Assembly: GCA_009741485.1 (NCBI GenBank) | Contig: CM019219.1 | Coordinates: forward strand, 33,576,367-33,640,366 | Reading direction: 5' to 3' | Length of the DNA stretch: 64,000 nucleotides | From: Malurus cyaneus samueli | Lineage: Eukaryota; Chordata; Aves; Passeriformes; Maluridae | Shown here: piece after piece, positions 1 to 12,829 of the stretch | How the letters are laid out: each line of letters starts with the position of its first letter | Position numbering within the stretch: the first letter of the stretch is position 1 | Made by a program: the position numbers and the translations under genes | Notes under the pieces: generated by a model | What the model saw: the letters and a program-made list of their open reading frames with translations, nothing else | Databases searched by the model: none | What the model was told of the DNA's origin: nothing

Positions 1-3000
1 TTCTGCTGAGCACTTTGGGTTGGTTAAGGTCATTGTTTTTGTTCAAATTGGGAACCACTAGAATTTCCTCTTTATTTGCTCTCTAATACTCTTTATCTAT
101 TCCCACATTTTTCTCCTGTTACTCCCAGTCCCGACTTGCAGTGTTAATGGTTACACAGTTGTTTCCTCTAATTGAGCAGTGACCCATTAGCTTCCCAGCC
201 TATTTTTATTTCTCCCTACTTCAGGTTAATTTGCAGTCCCTTTAGGAGCTGCATTGGTTGTATTATTCAGAGTGGCAGGCACTATTTCTGAGACTGCATA
301 CCAGTTCCTTTAACTCCATTACTCAGTTCCTTTCCCCAATCTAGCACTTTGTCTTTGGTGTTAGCAGGATGCTAAATCTTAGTTTTTTGACCATTCTAAT
401 GACTGAAGCTAGGTGCCATCACTTCCCTACTCAGTAAATGCTTATCATTCCTCAGTAACTCCTTGCTACTCAGCAAGGCAATCATTTTTCATCTCAACAT
501 CTGTTTCTTCCATCTTATCCGTTCTTGGGGTGAAAAGTTTTTGTCTTAGTTTCCTTTCCGCGGTCGTTTGTGTTGGAAAAAGTTTAGGTCTCTACAAAAA
601 GATATTTCTGAAACACCTTATCAAAGCAGCTCTTTAGATGCTACCTGCATAGTTTGAATTTTCTAAAGTCACTCTTTCTCTGAAGTATTTTGGGATTAGT
701 TTGGGCACGATTATTATGGATTACTAAGGTCACTGGATGCTAAAAAGGAAATGGAATAAATATTTTTGGTCCTTCTCTTCTGGTGACTGTCCCTAAACTG
801 TTCCAGAGCAATTTGCACTGTGTTGTCCTGCTCTGGTAACAAGACTTTGTTACCATACAGGGCTTCAAGCCAACAGCAACAAAACCCAGCTCCTCCACTA
901 GCAAAATGTTAATCCCTGGAATTATTACTTTTCCACTTTATATCCCCAGTCAATCCAGAGAATCCTAAATCTCGCTGGACTCACTCCAGACCTGCTTCTT
1001 GAGGCTCCCCAAGCAGCAGATGCTTTTGGCTTCCCGTTGCCTCTACAAAAGGGGCAGGCACCGAGATTGGCTGCTGTAATTGCATTAAACAGCCCTGAGC
1101 CAACTCAAAACCAGGCCACTGCTGGAGAACGGCAAAACACTCGAGTTATCTGCAGGGCTGCCGCAACCCTGAATCAGAAAAGTACATGTCAACAAAGGGG
1201 GTTCCACTAATCTTCAATTTCCAGGCCAGAGCCTTGTATTTCACAGAGCAATTGGAGACTTGGCTTCACTCTGATTCGGAACAAAAGCCACATAATAATT
1301 CCTAGTTCTTTCACAGAGGAAATCACTATCTCATCAGCAGCTTGCACCAGAGCCAGAAGCTTCAGGAGCCAGAGCTGCAGCTCAGTACAGGCCCTGAACA
1401 TGAGGAGCTGGAACGTGTTGGGATGAGATCCAGTTGAGCTGGTGGGAAACCAAGTCCTCCAGAAGCCCAGCCTGTTCCTGGAGGATCACCAGCACAGCAA
1501 ACATCTCTTCCATCAGCATTTCCATTTTCTAGCAGCATTCACAGCCTCTCTTTTTCCTCCATCTGGAAAGATGCTTCCAAACTCAGGAGAGATTTGTTCC
1601 TAGTGTCTGCTAGCTTTCAACACCCTCATGGTATTGTCCCTAAGACCAGACATCACTTTCTTATTTAATTCTTCTCCAATCCTACCCTTAAATATATTGC
1701 AATCTTTCTCAGTCATGTTCCTGCAGACTATCTTCCTAAATTAACATGTCATATGCACAATTTTCAAATTAGTGTGATTTAGCATTTCTTGGTTCCATTC
1801 ACATCATTCTTCAGGAATTTTCTGTGACAGAAGTATTTGTGCTCTATATTAAAAGTGGATTAACACTTTAAAGACTGTGCAGTTCCTCTTAGGTTCCTAC
1901 GCACTACTGCTATAGGATTTGACTGATTGCATTAAAAAAGAGTTTGAAATTAATTCTTTTTCATAATTTTGTATTAAACAAGTGAGAATAACCTCCAGGA
2001 AATAACATAGAGCACTGACAGAAAAAAAAACCCTCCAATTTTTCATTTTTTAAAATTGCATAGTTTTAAAAAATAGCTGCAGTTGCCTCAGTAGCCTGGT
2101 GAAATATCCCAAAGTAGAAAACATCCACAAAATAGGCACTCTGGGACAAACGGGAACCATGCATCTAACATGTGCTGTCACAGACTTACCCATCCATGGG
2201 AGTGTGCAGCCACACACATGCGTGTTTGCAGCCTTGGATATGTGTGAATTGAGCAAAAGTTTTGGGCAATACTATTAATCCATGCCCTTTCTCTCTTTCA
2301 CATATACAGGCCACACTCATGCCTAAGGTCTGATGGGTTTGCTCCAATCTAGTGAAACAAAATCATTGTATACCTTTCTCAGCTGCATAGCAAAATTGGA
2401 TTTACTGCACCTCTGAATCTTCAAAGCATGGGAAAGCATCTGAAGCCTACCAGTAAGGCTGACCTTGTGCCTCCCATAAAAGCAGTATCTGCACCAGAGA
2501 TTATCTGCTTGAGGTGTACGTTGTATTCCTGACATCACTTTTTTCTCTCAGGCCTTTACAATCTCTGAACAGTATTTTACTCATCCTACAAGAGAAATGT
2601 TTGGTTTAGCTTCATCTAGAAATCTTCTGGTTTATGACAAATAATATTTTTGAACCGATAAAAACATCCATGGCTGTGAGTACTCAGCAAAATACCCTGG
2701 TGCACTAACTGGCAGTTTTTCAAATTATTACAATTATATCACAAGTCTCTAGATACAAACAGGTCATGTTTAAGGTGTGAAGTATTTTCAGTAACACCAG
2801 TGCTGGGGTTTTTTAGAGAATTAAACTACTACTTCTGTTCATTTCAGGACTGAGCTGTAGCTGCTCAGTGCTGTTCAGTATTTAGGTCTTATAAAATATT
2901 CCCACTAAGAAATTAAACCACTTAGAATGTCATCAGGCTCTACTGCTTTATATTTAACATTAAAATTAAAGGTAAGAATTGACACTGAGATATGTTTGTC

Positions 3001-3523
3001 CATAGCATCTTACAGAATTGAAATAATTACTTGAGAGACCAAGTCCTTATACTTTCGTGGAGAGTTTTACAGTCAGAACAGAAGAGGATGTTCAGTGACA
3101 GTGTCAACAGCCCGTTCATCTGAAGAAATTAAGTGGCAGCTGGGGAAAAGAATAAGGTAAGCTGCAATGGCAGAGTGATCTCCAAATCAAAAGTAAAAGT
3201 GCTTGAAAAGGCCCAAATAGCAAAGCACTCAATTTACTTTTCTTTTCTTACCAAGCCATTCACTCATCTTCAAGTCTAGTGCACATTGCAAGAAAAAAGA
3301 AGGGTGTAAAGAGTGAAGAGAGTAACAGAGACTAGGCCTACAGGATAAATGGAGAAAACTCGGGAAAATCTTGCTTTGTATTACAAGTCATTACAGAAAT
3401 TTTGGGAGTTATGGCAATCTTGTCTTCCAAGTCAATCAGACATCTGCCTGGAAATCATAACCCAAGGAGTCACTTTTCACGTGAAGAAATAAGCTGCGTG
3501 CGCAGCCTTGCAATAACAACCCC
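1..3523. other. Intergenic, no gene seen
   Basis: A+T-rich DNA with only short open frames that lack codon bias or domain features. A slightly G+C-richer patch at about 960-1500 has nothing recognisable. Confidence 0.7.
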
Positions 3524-3645
3524 CTCCAGGGGAGGTTTAGGTTAGATATCAGGAAAAATGTATTCAGAAACTTTTCTAAGAAAGGGCTGTAAAGCATTGC
3601 AATAGGATACCGGAGTGGCAGTAGTTAGTATTCCATTCCAGGAAG
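3524..3645 (+). mobile_element. CR1 LINE fragment
   Basis: The phrase GGAGGTTTAGGTTAGATATCAGGAAAAAT, followed by diverged forms of the usual CR1 text near ggctgtaaagcattgcaat, matches the conserved 3' part of avian CR1 elements. It is old, 5'-truncated and non-coding. Confidence 0.7.
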
Positions 3646-4923
3646 GATAAATATTTACACATGATACACACTAGCATGTATAACTTCTAGATACATATCA
3701 ACCATAATACTCACTTAAAAGAAGGTTTCTATTGCTTTGTGGATCAAAATACAGTATTTTCTGGAGGAAATAAGAGGCGCTGTCTTTCCTTTGGCACACT
3801 GCAGTTACATTCAGCAGGAACCTGATAACTGACAGAATATATTTAAATATCCTGGGACAGGCATTATTTTTGGAGACATCAAATAGTTGTGTTCATTACA
3901 GACCCAGCTGAGCCAGGCACAGAACATAAGTCTACACTCTCATCTATCCTCAACAGACTGAGGAATATCTTCAGGAATAGAAAGGACTTGTAATAGCATC
4001 CAAGCACAAAGAATGTGTTTAGAATTAAATGCTATCATACACCTCTGTAATGGGCTTTGTACCCTCTTATTATCACATATACTGAAGCATAAAGTTATCA
4101 AGCTAATTATTTTTCTTGTTTCACATTGTCCTATGCTGTGTAGTGCTTTTTACAAGAATTGCTCAGATGTTATAATCACTACTCTGTGTGCAATCACACT
4201 GTTCCGGCAGTCTGTTCATAATCATCTGAAGCTTTGCTTCTGTTCTGCCCAACAGTCTCAACCAAACAATCAGAAGTGATTTCCTAACATCCTTGATACA
4301 GTTCAAAGATATTGATCCCATCACCTTGAAGTCTTTTCTCAGAGATAAATAACTTCAGTGTTGTAAATGTTATTAATATTTATGCACCCTCGTACCATAT
4401 GCCATGTAAGCTTCTATAAGCCAATAAGTGATGTATTGTATTCATAATAAAAAAGTAAAAATTCAAGTGTATTTTGAGAAACTTTATCCCTGTAAGTTCG
4501 GGTACATTGTAAATGGGAGGTCCACTGCTGCAATTCTAGTTCCAGTTCAAACCCATTGATCCATCACCCTTTAGTCTACTCCCTTTATCTGATTACACAC
4601 TTAAAACTCCCAGCTCATAATTCCAAAAACCTCAGTATACCCAGAATGAATGGGATAGCTCATGCTATCCCCCTTCTATTAATGGCATAATGATAATCTA
4701 ATATCTGTTCTTTTTATCAGCATGAATCTTACAAACATGAATTACAACAAACACAAATCTCTGGAGATGTAAATTCTCACACAATATAATCTTGAAATCC
4801 ATACAAAATATCAGTAGGTATGTTTGGAAACCTCATCATATATGATAAGTCTCGCTAAGATAATATAACAGGACATCACATCCTGTTGGCACCACAACAT
4901 ACTCTTACACAATTACATAATTA
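3646..4923. other. Intergenic, no gene seen
   Basis: A+T-rich DNA. The open frame at 4013-4279 has no recognisable features. Nothing else is supported. Confidence 0.7.
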
Positions 4924-5263
4924 TGTTGGTTTTGCTTAGCCTAGTTTTGGTACTGGGAGGCCAAAAAAAAGATGACTCCTGTGAGAAACTTCTGGAGGCT
5001 TCCACCATGTCCAACAGAGTCAATCTCTGTTAGCTCTGAGGATGAAGGACATGCCACTGACCAATCCTGGGTCAATTGAAGATGGTGGTTATGCCTCTCT
5101 GAAAACATATTTAAGAAGAAATCAAAATGAAGGTAGGGGCTGCAATAGCTTTGCCAGAGGAGGAGGCTGAGAATATGTGAGGGAATGCAGACACCAAGGT
5201 CAGTGGAGAAGGAGGGGAGGGAGCTGTTCCAGGTGCCAGAGCTGGAATTCATTTGCAGACCGT

Positions 5264-5640
5264 GGTGACGACCATGGTGGAGCAGGCTGTCCCCCTGCAG
5301 CCCATGGTGACCATGGTGGAGCAGGCTGTCCCCCTGCAGCCCGTGGTGACCTGGTGGAGCAGGTGTCCCCTGCAGCCCAGGTGACCTGGTGGAGCAGGCT
5401 GTCCCCTGCAGCCCATGGTGACCATGGTGAGCAGGCTGTCCCCACCGGTGACCAGGTGGAGCAGCTGTCCCCTGGCCCTTGGTGACCGTGGTGGAGCAGG
5501 CTTGTCCCCTGCAGCCCATGGTGACCATGGTGGAGCAGGCTGTCCCCTGCAGCCCGTGGTGACCATGGTGACACAGCTGTTCCCCCTGCAGCCCATGGTG
5601 ACCAGGTGGGCAGGCTGTCCCCTGCAGCTCATGGGGTCCA
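5264..5640 (+). repeat. G+C-rich minisatellite inside the LTR
   Basis: About ten imperfect copies of a 35-40 bp unit built from CCCTGCAGCCCATGG, TGACCATGG and TGGAGCAGGCTGTC run in tandem. Units vary in length by a few bases, which shifts the frame repeatedly, so no protein repeat is maintained. Confidence 0.85.
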
Positions 5641-5940
5641 TGGGGAAGGGAGATGCACCCACAGCCCGTGGGAGGTCCCACACGGAGGGGTGTGCGAGAA
5701 GGGGCTGTGCTCCAGGAGACCCGGAGGAGAGAGGGCTCCCGTCAGTGGACAGCTGCTTGGAGGACTGCACCCGTGACAGGGCCCCACGTCCGAGTTTTGG
5801 GATGACTGTCTGCCTGGGGGACTCAGATGAGCAGATGTGTGTGGATGCTGCTGTGAGAGTGGAACCACTGGAGAGGTTCACCGAGAACTGTCTCCCGTGG
5901 GAGGGACCCCACGGCAATGCAAGGGAAGGACTCCTGTAAC

Positions 5941-6386
5941 TGCCCGCCGCGGGAAAAACACACGAGACAGGCAGGCAGGCAGGTCCAGGTTTCTTCTTTA
6001 TTAGTATTCCAGCTCTTTTAGCTATAGTGAATTCAGCTCTCTTTTCTGTAGTGATTCAGCTCCGTCTCTCTAGCGATTCAGCTCCGTCCCCCTCGACATG
6101 CTACTACTGCATGCTTATATACACTTTCTTATCTTTCCGCACATAGAATCACACCAATACAACATGCCTCAGCCAGATCACATGGCTAGGCAGCCTCCAA
6201 TGTTTATGCAGCATGTTTTTGTCTTTTATTGGTAGAATACTTTCATTTATCCAGTCCCATGACTGGATGCGTCAGCCCAGCTTGAGTCTGCGCTATTTTG
6301 ACCCTCTGAGCCCAGGCTGTGTCCAAGCCCAGCCCCCACACACAGCTGTAAGATATCGAGGGCCACGGCAGACCTCTCCCTCAGCA
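5941..6386 (-). mobile_element. Solo LTR nested in the larger LTR
   Basis: On the minus strand the block starts TGCTGAGGGAG, carries AATAAA (5998-6003 region) and ends CCCGCGGCGGGCA, so it has TG...CA termini. The larger LTR's sequence stops at its left edge and resumes at GCAGACG...GATGAACTGACC on its right. The exact edges and target duplication are not resolved. Confidence 0.5.
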
Positions 6387-6724
6387 GCCGCAGACGATCC
6401 GGTGATGAACTGACCAACCCCCACACCCTGTTCCCCTGCCTTGCACTGTCGGTGGGAAGAGAGGGAGGAAGTGGGTAGAAGATCAGGGTCTTTGAGGGTT
6501 TTTTTTTTCTCATTCCCTCCTCTGATTTTGTTAGTAATAAATTCACTTCGTAACTTAAGGAAGCCTGTTTTGTCCGAAGCGTTTCCTCCCTGGTTCTTAT
6601 CTCAACTCATGACTCCTTTTAGTTTTGGTTTTTTTCCATCTCTCTTCTCTGCCCAAGGTGGTGGTGGAAAGCAAGTGAGCAGGTGTTGTGGGTGCCTGGC
6701 TTTCAACCAGCATTCCAAACCACA

Positions 6725-9700
6725 ATAAGGACATTTAGCTGTATGAAAGGCCTATAAATACCTCCTCTTGCTGACTTTTTGGTCTTGACAAAGGTCTCCA
6801 GCATCTAGAAAAAGGAGATGGGTGAGCACAGGAGCAATGCTTGGCTGCAGCACAGCCCCCTTACCAACTTCCCTTTCACCAGCAGAAATTGTCACTTACA
6901 AACCCAGGGACAAATTGAAACTCCTTTCTGTACAGCAGGTCCATATATAATGCTCCAGAGTACATGAACATAAACACCTGCCCTTGGCAATTCACAATAA
7001 AACCTTTGAATAACATAGAGTAGTCAGACACGTTAATTATGGCTAAGACTTGTATTTTATCCCCAAGAAATGCCTTGCAGCAAAGAGAGGTAGTTAGCAG
7101 CTATTCAAAAGTTAAAAGTCTGTGGTTTTGGCTGACAGGCACTCCCAGAGGAAAGGTCAACTAAACACATATTACACTAAATAGATTCAGAGAACAGAGA
7201 CTGAACCCTTTCCAAACTCCCCTGCATCAAAATGTCACCACTCAGAGGTCCAGGATGGAAGTAAAGAGATACCAGTCACTGTTCATGAGACACTCTTGAA
7301 TATTGGCTTTCTTATCCCACTAAGGAACTGGGGCTTTGGGGGACAGGGGTGCTTCCCAAGACTGGGATGCAGTAAGGCACTGATGGAATTCAGTCCTAAG
7401 GGCTCTGGGATCCCTCCTCTGCAGGTTCAATTTTGTTGAAAAAAACTAATAGCTAGAACTTTATAAAAGCTTTAGAACTAATAAAATAGTTATTAATTTT
7501 TTTATCTGTGTCTTGCAGGCACCTTGTTTTGTTAAAGAAATAATTTTTTTCTTCACTTTCACCCAAATATTTGTTTCATGTTGGTGGGGAAATTACCAAA
7601 CTTTTCACTTCAGAGGAATGTTTAATCCATAACGTTTCTCTCTGAAAAAAATTGCCTCAAACCGAGACAAATATAATGACTGAAACTGAGAGTTTGTGCA
7701 TTAAAGTATAAGCAAAAATATTTTACCACAAGTAACAAAAAACTTCACAGATGGGGGAAAACTCCCAAATATTCAGGAGAATAAACATATTCTGGAGGTA
7801 CTATTATGTGAAGCCTACTTAAAAAGGATTTGGAGGATGGTTATGAACAACATGATCCAACAGCAAAAGAAAATGTAAGTACATCCATAAAGTGCACCTG
7901 CCAAGGGTGAGGAGGATTTCTTCCTTTCAGTGAAATAAGAACAAGGTATAGGACACCCTGAGTACAGGCCAGGCCAGTGCTATTACCAACACAAAGGATA
8001 CCTGAATTCAACCTGTTCTATAGTCTGAGAGCTAAAAACCACCTTTGGGGCTCCCAAATGTTCAATGAAAAAATGCGCTTGTTCATCTGCCAGTGTTTTC
8101 CATGTCTTTTTCACCTTCTTGCATTGCAGTGTCTGTTCTCCTGGGAAATTAAGTAGTTCATCTTTTTAGAACATACACCTAAGAGAGTCCTTAATTTACC
8201 TCCAAATTATTTTTTCACAACACTATACCTTTCTTTGCTTTTGAATAGTCCCATTTTCCAATTTAAACATCACACATTTATTCCAACATTATTGCTGATA
8301 TTTGGCTATATGGTTTTAGATACAAAACATTATTTTAAAGCTGTGTTATGCCATATACCCCAGTGAAAGGACTTTATTCTGATTTGCTTTTCTTACAGGG
8401 ATTAATTGAACTTTCACACAGCATTTTTAAATTTACAATTACTTGGCTGCCCATCTTCCAGCTAGTGAAGCATAGCTGTATATATATCTTACACAGTAAA
8501 CTTGCTGCGAGTCTGATAACATACCTGAATCGTCTCCATCCTCAGCCACAGGCATATTCCACATATTTTATATTTCAAAGCTTATTCTAAAACACACTTT
8601 TAAGAAGTGATATAAGGCCAGAAAATTTTTAACCAAAACACCCTGACATATATCCCTTTCTACATGGTCAAATTGCTAAAAAGTGCTTTCTAATCCTGAA
8701 TACTTTTAATAAAATCTTATTATAAGATGAGAGAAGGCATAGAAATCTATAATTGTCCTTTAAAAAAAAAATCCAATGTTCTTCTCCTTGAGGAAGTTTG
8801 GCTCTTTTATATCATGTAGATTTACATACTGAATACTCAGTATCAGCTGCACATCTCTCTCCAGTGCCAGAAACAGGTCGTTAACTCATTTTTTTCCTCT
8901 TAATTATGAAGTTAGACAAATTTATTTTCCACTTGCTTTGAACAGGAGAGACAAGTTCCCAATCAACTCAGCATTCAGGTTTCATCAGTGTCGAGCCCAC
9001 AAACTTTTCCCGGCATAATGGCAGTAGCACAACTGACAATTCTTCCTATCTGTAGATCTTGTACTTGCTCAACTGAAGGCACCAAGTGTCACTGGAAAAG
9101 GCATCCACAAGTGGGGGTACTTACACACTTTTCCTTGTATACCCACAGCATTTTCCCAAAGGAGAGCCTTATTTCAGCTGATCTGGACCGAGTTATTGTG
9201 AATCAAGTTGTTCTGTTTCCAGAGCAGAGCATTTGCAGCCTGTCAGGAGTGAGTTTCTTCTGGCATATTTTTTTCATCTGACACTCTACTAATCACATTT
9301 CAGCTTGTTCTGCTCTTTACTCATCATTATGTTGAATCTGAACTTCCCCTTACTGTCACTGGGGGAAAAAAAAACAACAATATACTGCAGTACTAATTCC
9401 CTTCATTTTCATTTCATTTTTGATCTCTGCATCATAAAATGCTCTGTAAAATTTGCTGAATATGTTTCATTTAAAATTGCTAATCTATTTTGGTATCATT
9501 TGCATGCCTTCGTTATATCTGGAAACTGGAATATGATTAGCAATTTTTCCTCCAAAGATGGAGGGCAGTACATCTCTAAAGCTATTTACTCTGTATCCCC
9601 TTATCCCCAATATGATTAGGTTATTTAGATGAAAGTAAAGGCTCATCAGCACTACAGCATCCAAATTTTGACTCCTACTGCCTAGTGGTTCACAAGCTCA

Positions 9701-11483
9701 GAAAAAAAAACCCTCCCAGCACAGTCTGAGCATTTTCCTGTGGGCCTCATTACAAAGAGCAGCTGGGTTCACTTATCTGTTAGGCTGGCTTTTTCGCCCT
9801 CAAAAATAACTTGATATTCCCAGGAAATTTTCTGTAATTCTTTATGATATGAAATCTCAACACCAAAGACCTCACATCAAGGTTGAGTGATACACTGCTC
9901 CTTAGGGACAAAAAGTCACAACCATTTTAAAGTTCTCACAGATCAGTGGGTTTGAACACTGAAGAATGTTCTCTTATGAGCAGGGGTTCTGCTATTTCTG
10001 ACAATAGTAGCAGACTTCCCTAGAAGTCTTCAGGGACTGCTTTGGGTCCTTCAAATGTATCAGCAAAACTAGAAGTGGAATCTCTCATACCACAGCACTA
10101 AGAGAGGGGAAAATTAACATTAGAAAGGATAAAAGAAAGTAAGACCACTAGTAATAGCAGAGGGGAAAAAAGAACCAAAACAACCCACACAGTAAGCACT
10201 GAATGTTCTAGCATTCTGCCAGCATGCTTGTAGATTAGGCTCTGAGGACGTTCAGACTTTAAGGCTGCACACGGGACTTTAACCTCAACCAAACGCTTGA
10301 ACAGCTGCTCCTCTCCCAGTCTGGTCTTGCTGCCTTTCAGCACAAGTCACCTTCAGTACAGTGGCAACAACCTGGGTAGCTTTAGACCCTTTCCTCCTCC
10401 TCCACAGCACCACTACGCTGTCCTGATGGTAACAACAGGCACAGAGACATCCAGCAACATGCCAACATTCTCCTTCATGACTTATTTGTGCTACAGATGC
10501 TGCTGTAAAGGTCCCCTTCAGTCCTTAGGAACTGCCATTACTGCTGCTGCTGCAACAAGTCAGCAACAAGCCAAAGCAAATATACGCAAAGGCTAAAGAA
10601 AAGGGATTTAAAAGTGTTCGGAAGATCCAACTTAGATAAAGTTAGACTAGTCTCTGCTCTCCTCGACATCAACAAACACATTTTAGAGTTCCAAAAAACA
10701 AATCTGGAGGCCATAACACCAGATTTTCTCATCTTTCCCTACCTACTGAACATGGCTGACTGCAGAGCTGTGTCATAAGTTCACATGTGAGATCTTGTGC
10801 ATCCACCTGCTGCAGAATCCAGTTAAGGCCCAACAGGTGGTTTGAAACATTCAAAACAAACTTGTCTATGCTCTGAAAACCATGGAGAGGTTTTCCTAAT
10901 ATTTTTTTTTCCAAACTGACTGTGTCTGAACAGAACATAAGGAACAAAACCTGTGGTGAGCTCAAGGATATGCAGCATCCTTTCTCTCCTACCTCTGAAA
11001 CTTTAAGACCTGACAAGCCAGCAATACCCAGTCCATCTGCCAAAGATTAAAAAAAAAAAGAAAAATGTAATCGAATGTCAAAAAAAGGGAAACGTGTTGA
11101 AGAAGTAAAAATGTAATCCTGCAAAGATGTATTAAATAAGCTATGATAGCAAATTCAAGATAAGACAATCACACCATGAATGGATAGTATTAATCAACCC
11201 CACTTCATGGACACAAGTAACACAAAGCAGAACTGACAGATGCTTTATAACAGCCAAGATGACCAGCATTTCCCTGCATCATTTAGAGAATTTGTTTTCC
11301 AGGTCTGCCTTGCATTGTGTTAAAGGACAGTAATGAACAAGTAAAAAGTAAAGAATGTTTCTTCATTGCCTCTTCAAAGATTGAGGTTTCAAATTAAATT
11401 TTTAAATTGTCTCTAACAAAAACTTTAGAAACTATTTTAAGAAAATGAGGCATCCTGTTGAAAGTCATTAATAGAGCTTGTAG
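6725..11483. other. Intergenic, no gene seen
   Basis: Ordinary A+T-rich sequence. The short frames near 8348, 8988, 9305 and 10297 are Leu/Ser/Phe-rich chance frames. A CTG-type triplet cluster at about 10537-10553 is too short to call a microsatellite. Confidence 0.7.
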
Positions 11484-12100
11484 TTGATACACCAGGTGAG
11501 CAAGCAGCAGACTTTTGATGCACCAAGTGAGCAAGAACTAAAATTTTTCATACATCAGGTGAGCCAGCCAAGGAACTTTGAGAAGGGGACATAAGGATTG
11601 CCACTCTCAAAATCTGTTATGATCAAGTGCCCAACCAACCACACAGGGCTGCGCTGCTAAAATCTGCATAGTGCTGGAATCTTTGTTGTGATCTGCTGTG
11701 CTTTGCTGTCCTGGCTGCTCCTGTGAGGCTGCTTGTGCCCCTCCATGCTGATCCTGCTGCCGTGGCTCTGCTCTCTTGCTGGGCAAGTGTCTGGGGCAAC
11801 TTCCCCAGGAAAGACCCATTGTGCTCCACTCAGGCCTCCCCATCATACTTTAGAAGCCAACACCAGACCTGTGGGGGTGGTGGTAACCCCTTTCCTGTTC
11901 TTCTCATTCTGGATATTTTTTCTTACTATTCTATTTTCTCTCTTCCTATCCTCTTTTATAAAAAATAAAGTTGTATTATTGCTTTGGATCACAACATTTA
12001 TCCTCATTTGTGTTTAAATCTCTCTTTTGGGTATGTTTAGAACTCAGTTCCTTTCCACAGTTGAGGTTCGAGGGAAAACTTGTCTCCCCTCCCCTTAAGC
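11484..12100 (+). mobile_element. LTR-like element
   Basis: Three imperfect copies of a roughly 32-bp unit containing CACCA(G)GTGAGC (11484-11580) open this block. A G+C-richer stretch follows, then AATAAAG near 11964 and a T-rich tail. This layout of upstream repeats, signal and tail resembles the U3-R-U5 parts of an avian LTR. No internal region or partner LTR is seen, so the boundaries are approximate. Confidence 0.45.
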
Positions 12101-12812
12101 AGATCAGAACAGGGGCCATTCACCAAGTATTAATTGAGTTGTGATCTTCCATCTCTGCCAGAAGAAAATACTCTTCACTGAAGGCACACTATGAAACACT
12201 GTTTTGGTTTTAGTCCTATCCCACCTAAGTCCCTCTGGTCAGTCAGAGATCCATCTTTATGTTCTGGTTGTAAAAGAAGGGATTTCTGATATTTTAATAG
12301 CTAGATCAGTAAGACATTGGATCCACAATTCTGCCACAGATTTGTTTCATTAAAATTCAGTTGATAGGTACATAAGAACCTTATGCTTAAGCTGCACCTT
12401 AAGCAAAACCAACTTTATCCTTAAATCTTTCTCAGCAATAAATCCAGCTCTGAATAGACACAATGCACTGCTGATCAATCCAGGGAAGCAGCCTTTATAC
12501 CTGTGCTCCAGAGGCACACCAGCAAGCCCCCAGTTCCCCATCATATCGCTGCAAGAGACAGAGGACTATGTCCCCATAGACAGTGGCTTGAGAGCAAATA
12601 TCCCTGGAGGTAACAGCAGAACATCTTGGCTTCCAGTACCCAAGGATAAACAAGGAAGCCATCCAGGGCAGTTTGTGAAGATAACCAACCTGCAGACATC
12701 TCAGCGGTACATGTGATACCATTGAGTCCCAGTCGGTTCAATCGTAGCCCTTTGCAGGGCTTTGACTGGCCTGTATTTTATCACCTGTGTCCTAATCATG
12801 GGGAAAAAGGAC

Positions 12813-12829
12813 TTTTTTTTTTTTTTTTT
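12813..12829. repeat. Poly-T run, 17 bp
   Basis: Simple homopolymer in intergenic DNA with no recognisable retroelement body next to it. Confidence 0.85.

Larger units (their letters stand above)
4924..6724 (+). mobile_element. Large LTR (avian retroelement), interrupted by a nested LTR
   Basis: The unit opens TGTTGGTTTTGC and ends near AACCACA. It has a TATA-like ATATTTAAG at about 5107-5115, a G+C-rich tandem array in the middle, AATAAA at 6536-6541 and a T/G-rich tail. I recognise this organisation, and phrases such as gatgaactgacc, from LTRs common in songbird genomes. Removing the nested unit (5941-6386) leaves about 1.35 kb. No internal viral region adjoins it, so it is a solo LTR. Target duplications are not clear. 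Overlapping open frames on both strands here (for example 4941-5681 minus and 5415-5939 plus) are repeat by-products. Confidence 0.65.

Noticed and set aside
4941..5939. Long overlapping open frames on both strands (up to 246 codons)
   Set aside because: They are made by the G+C-rich tandem array and its flanks. The same repeat unit is read in several frames, with no start context, domain or splice structure.
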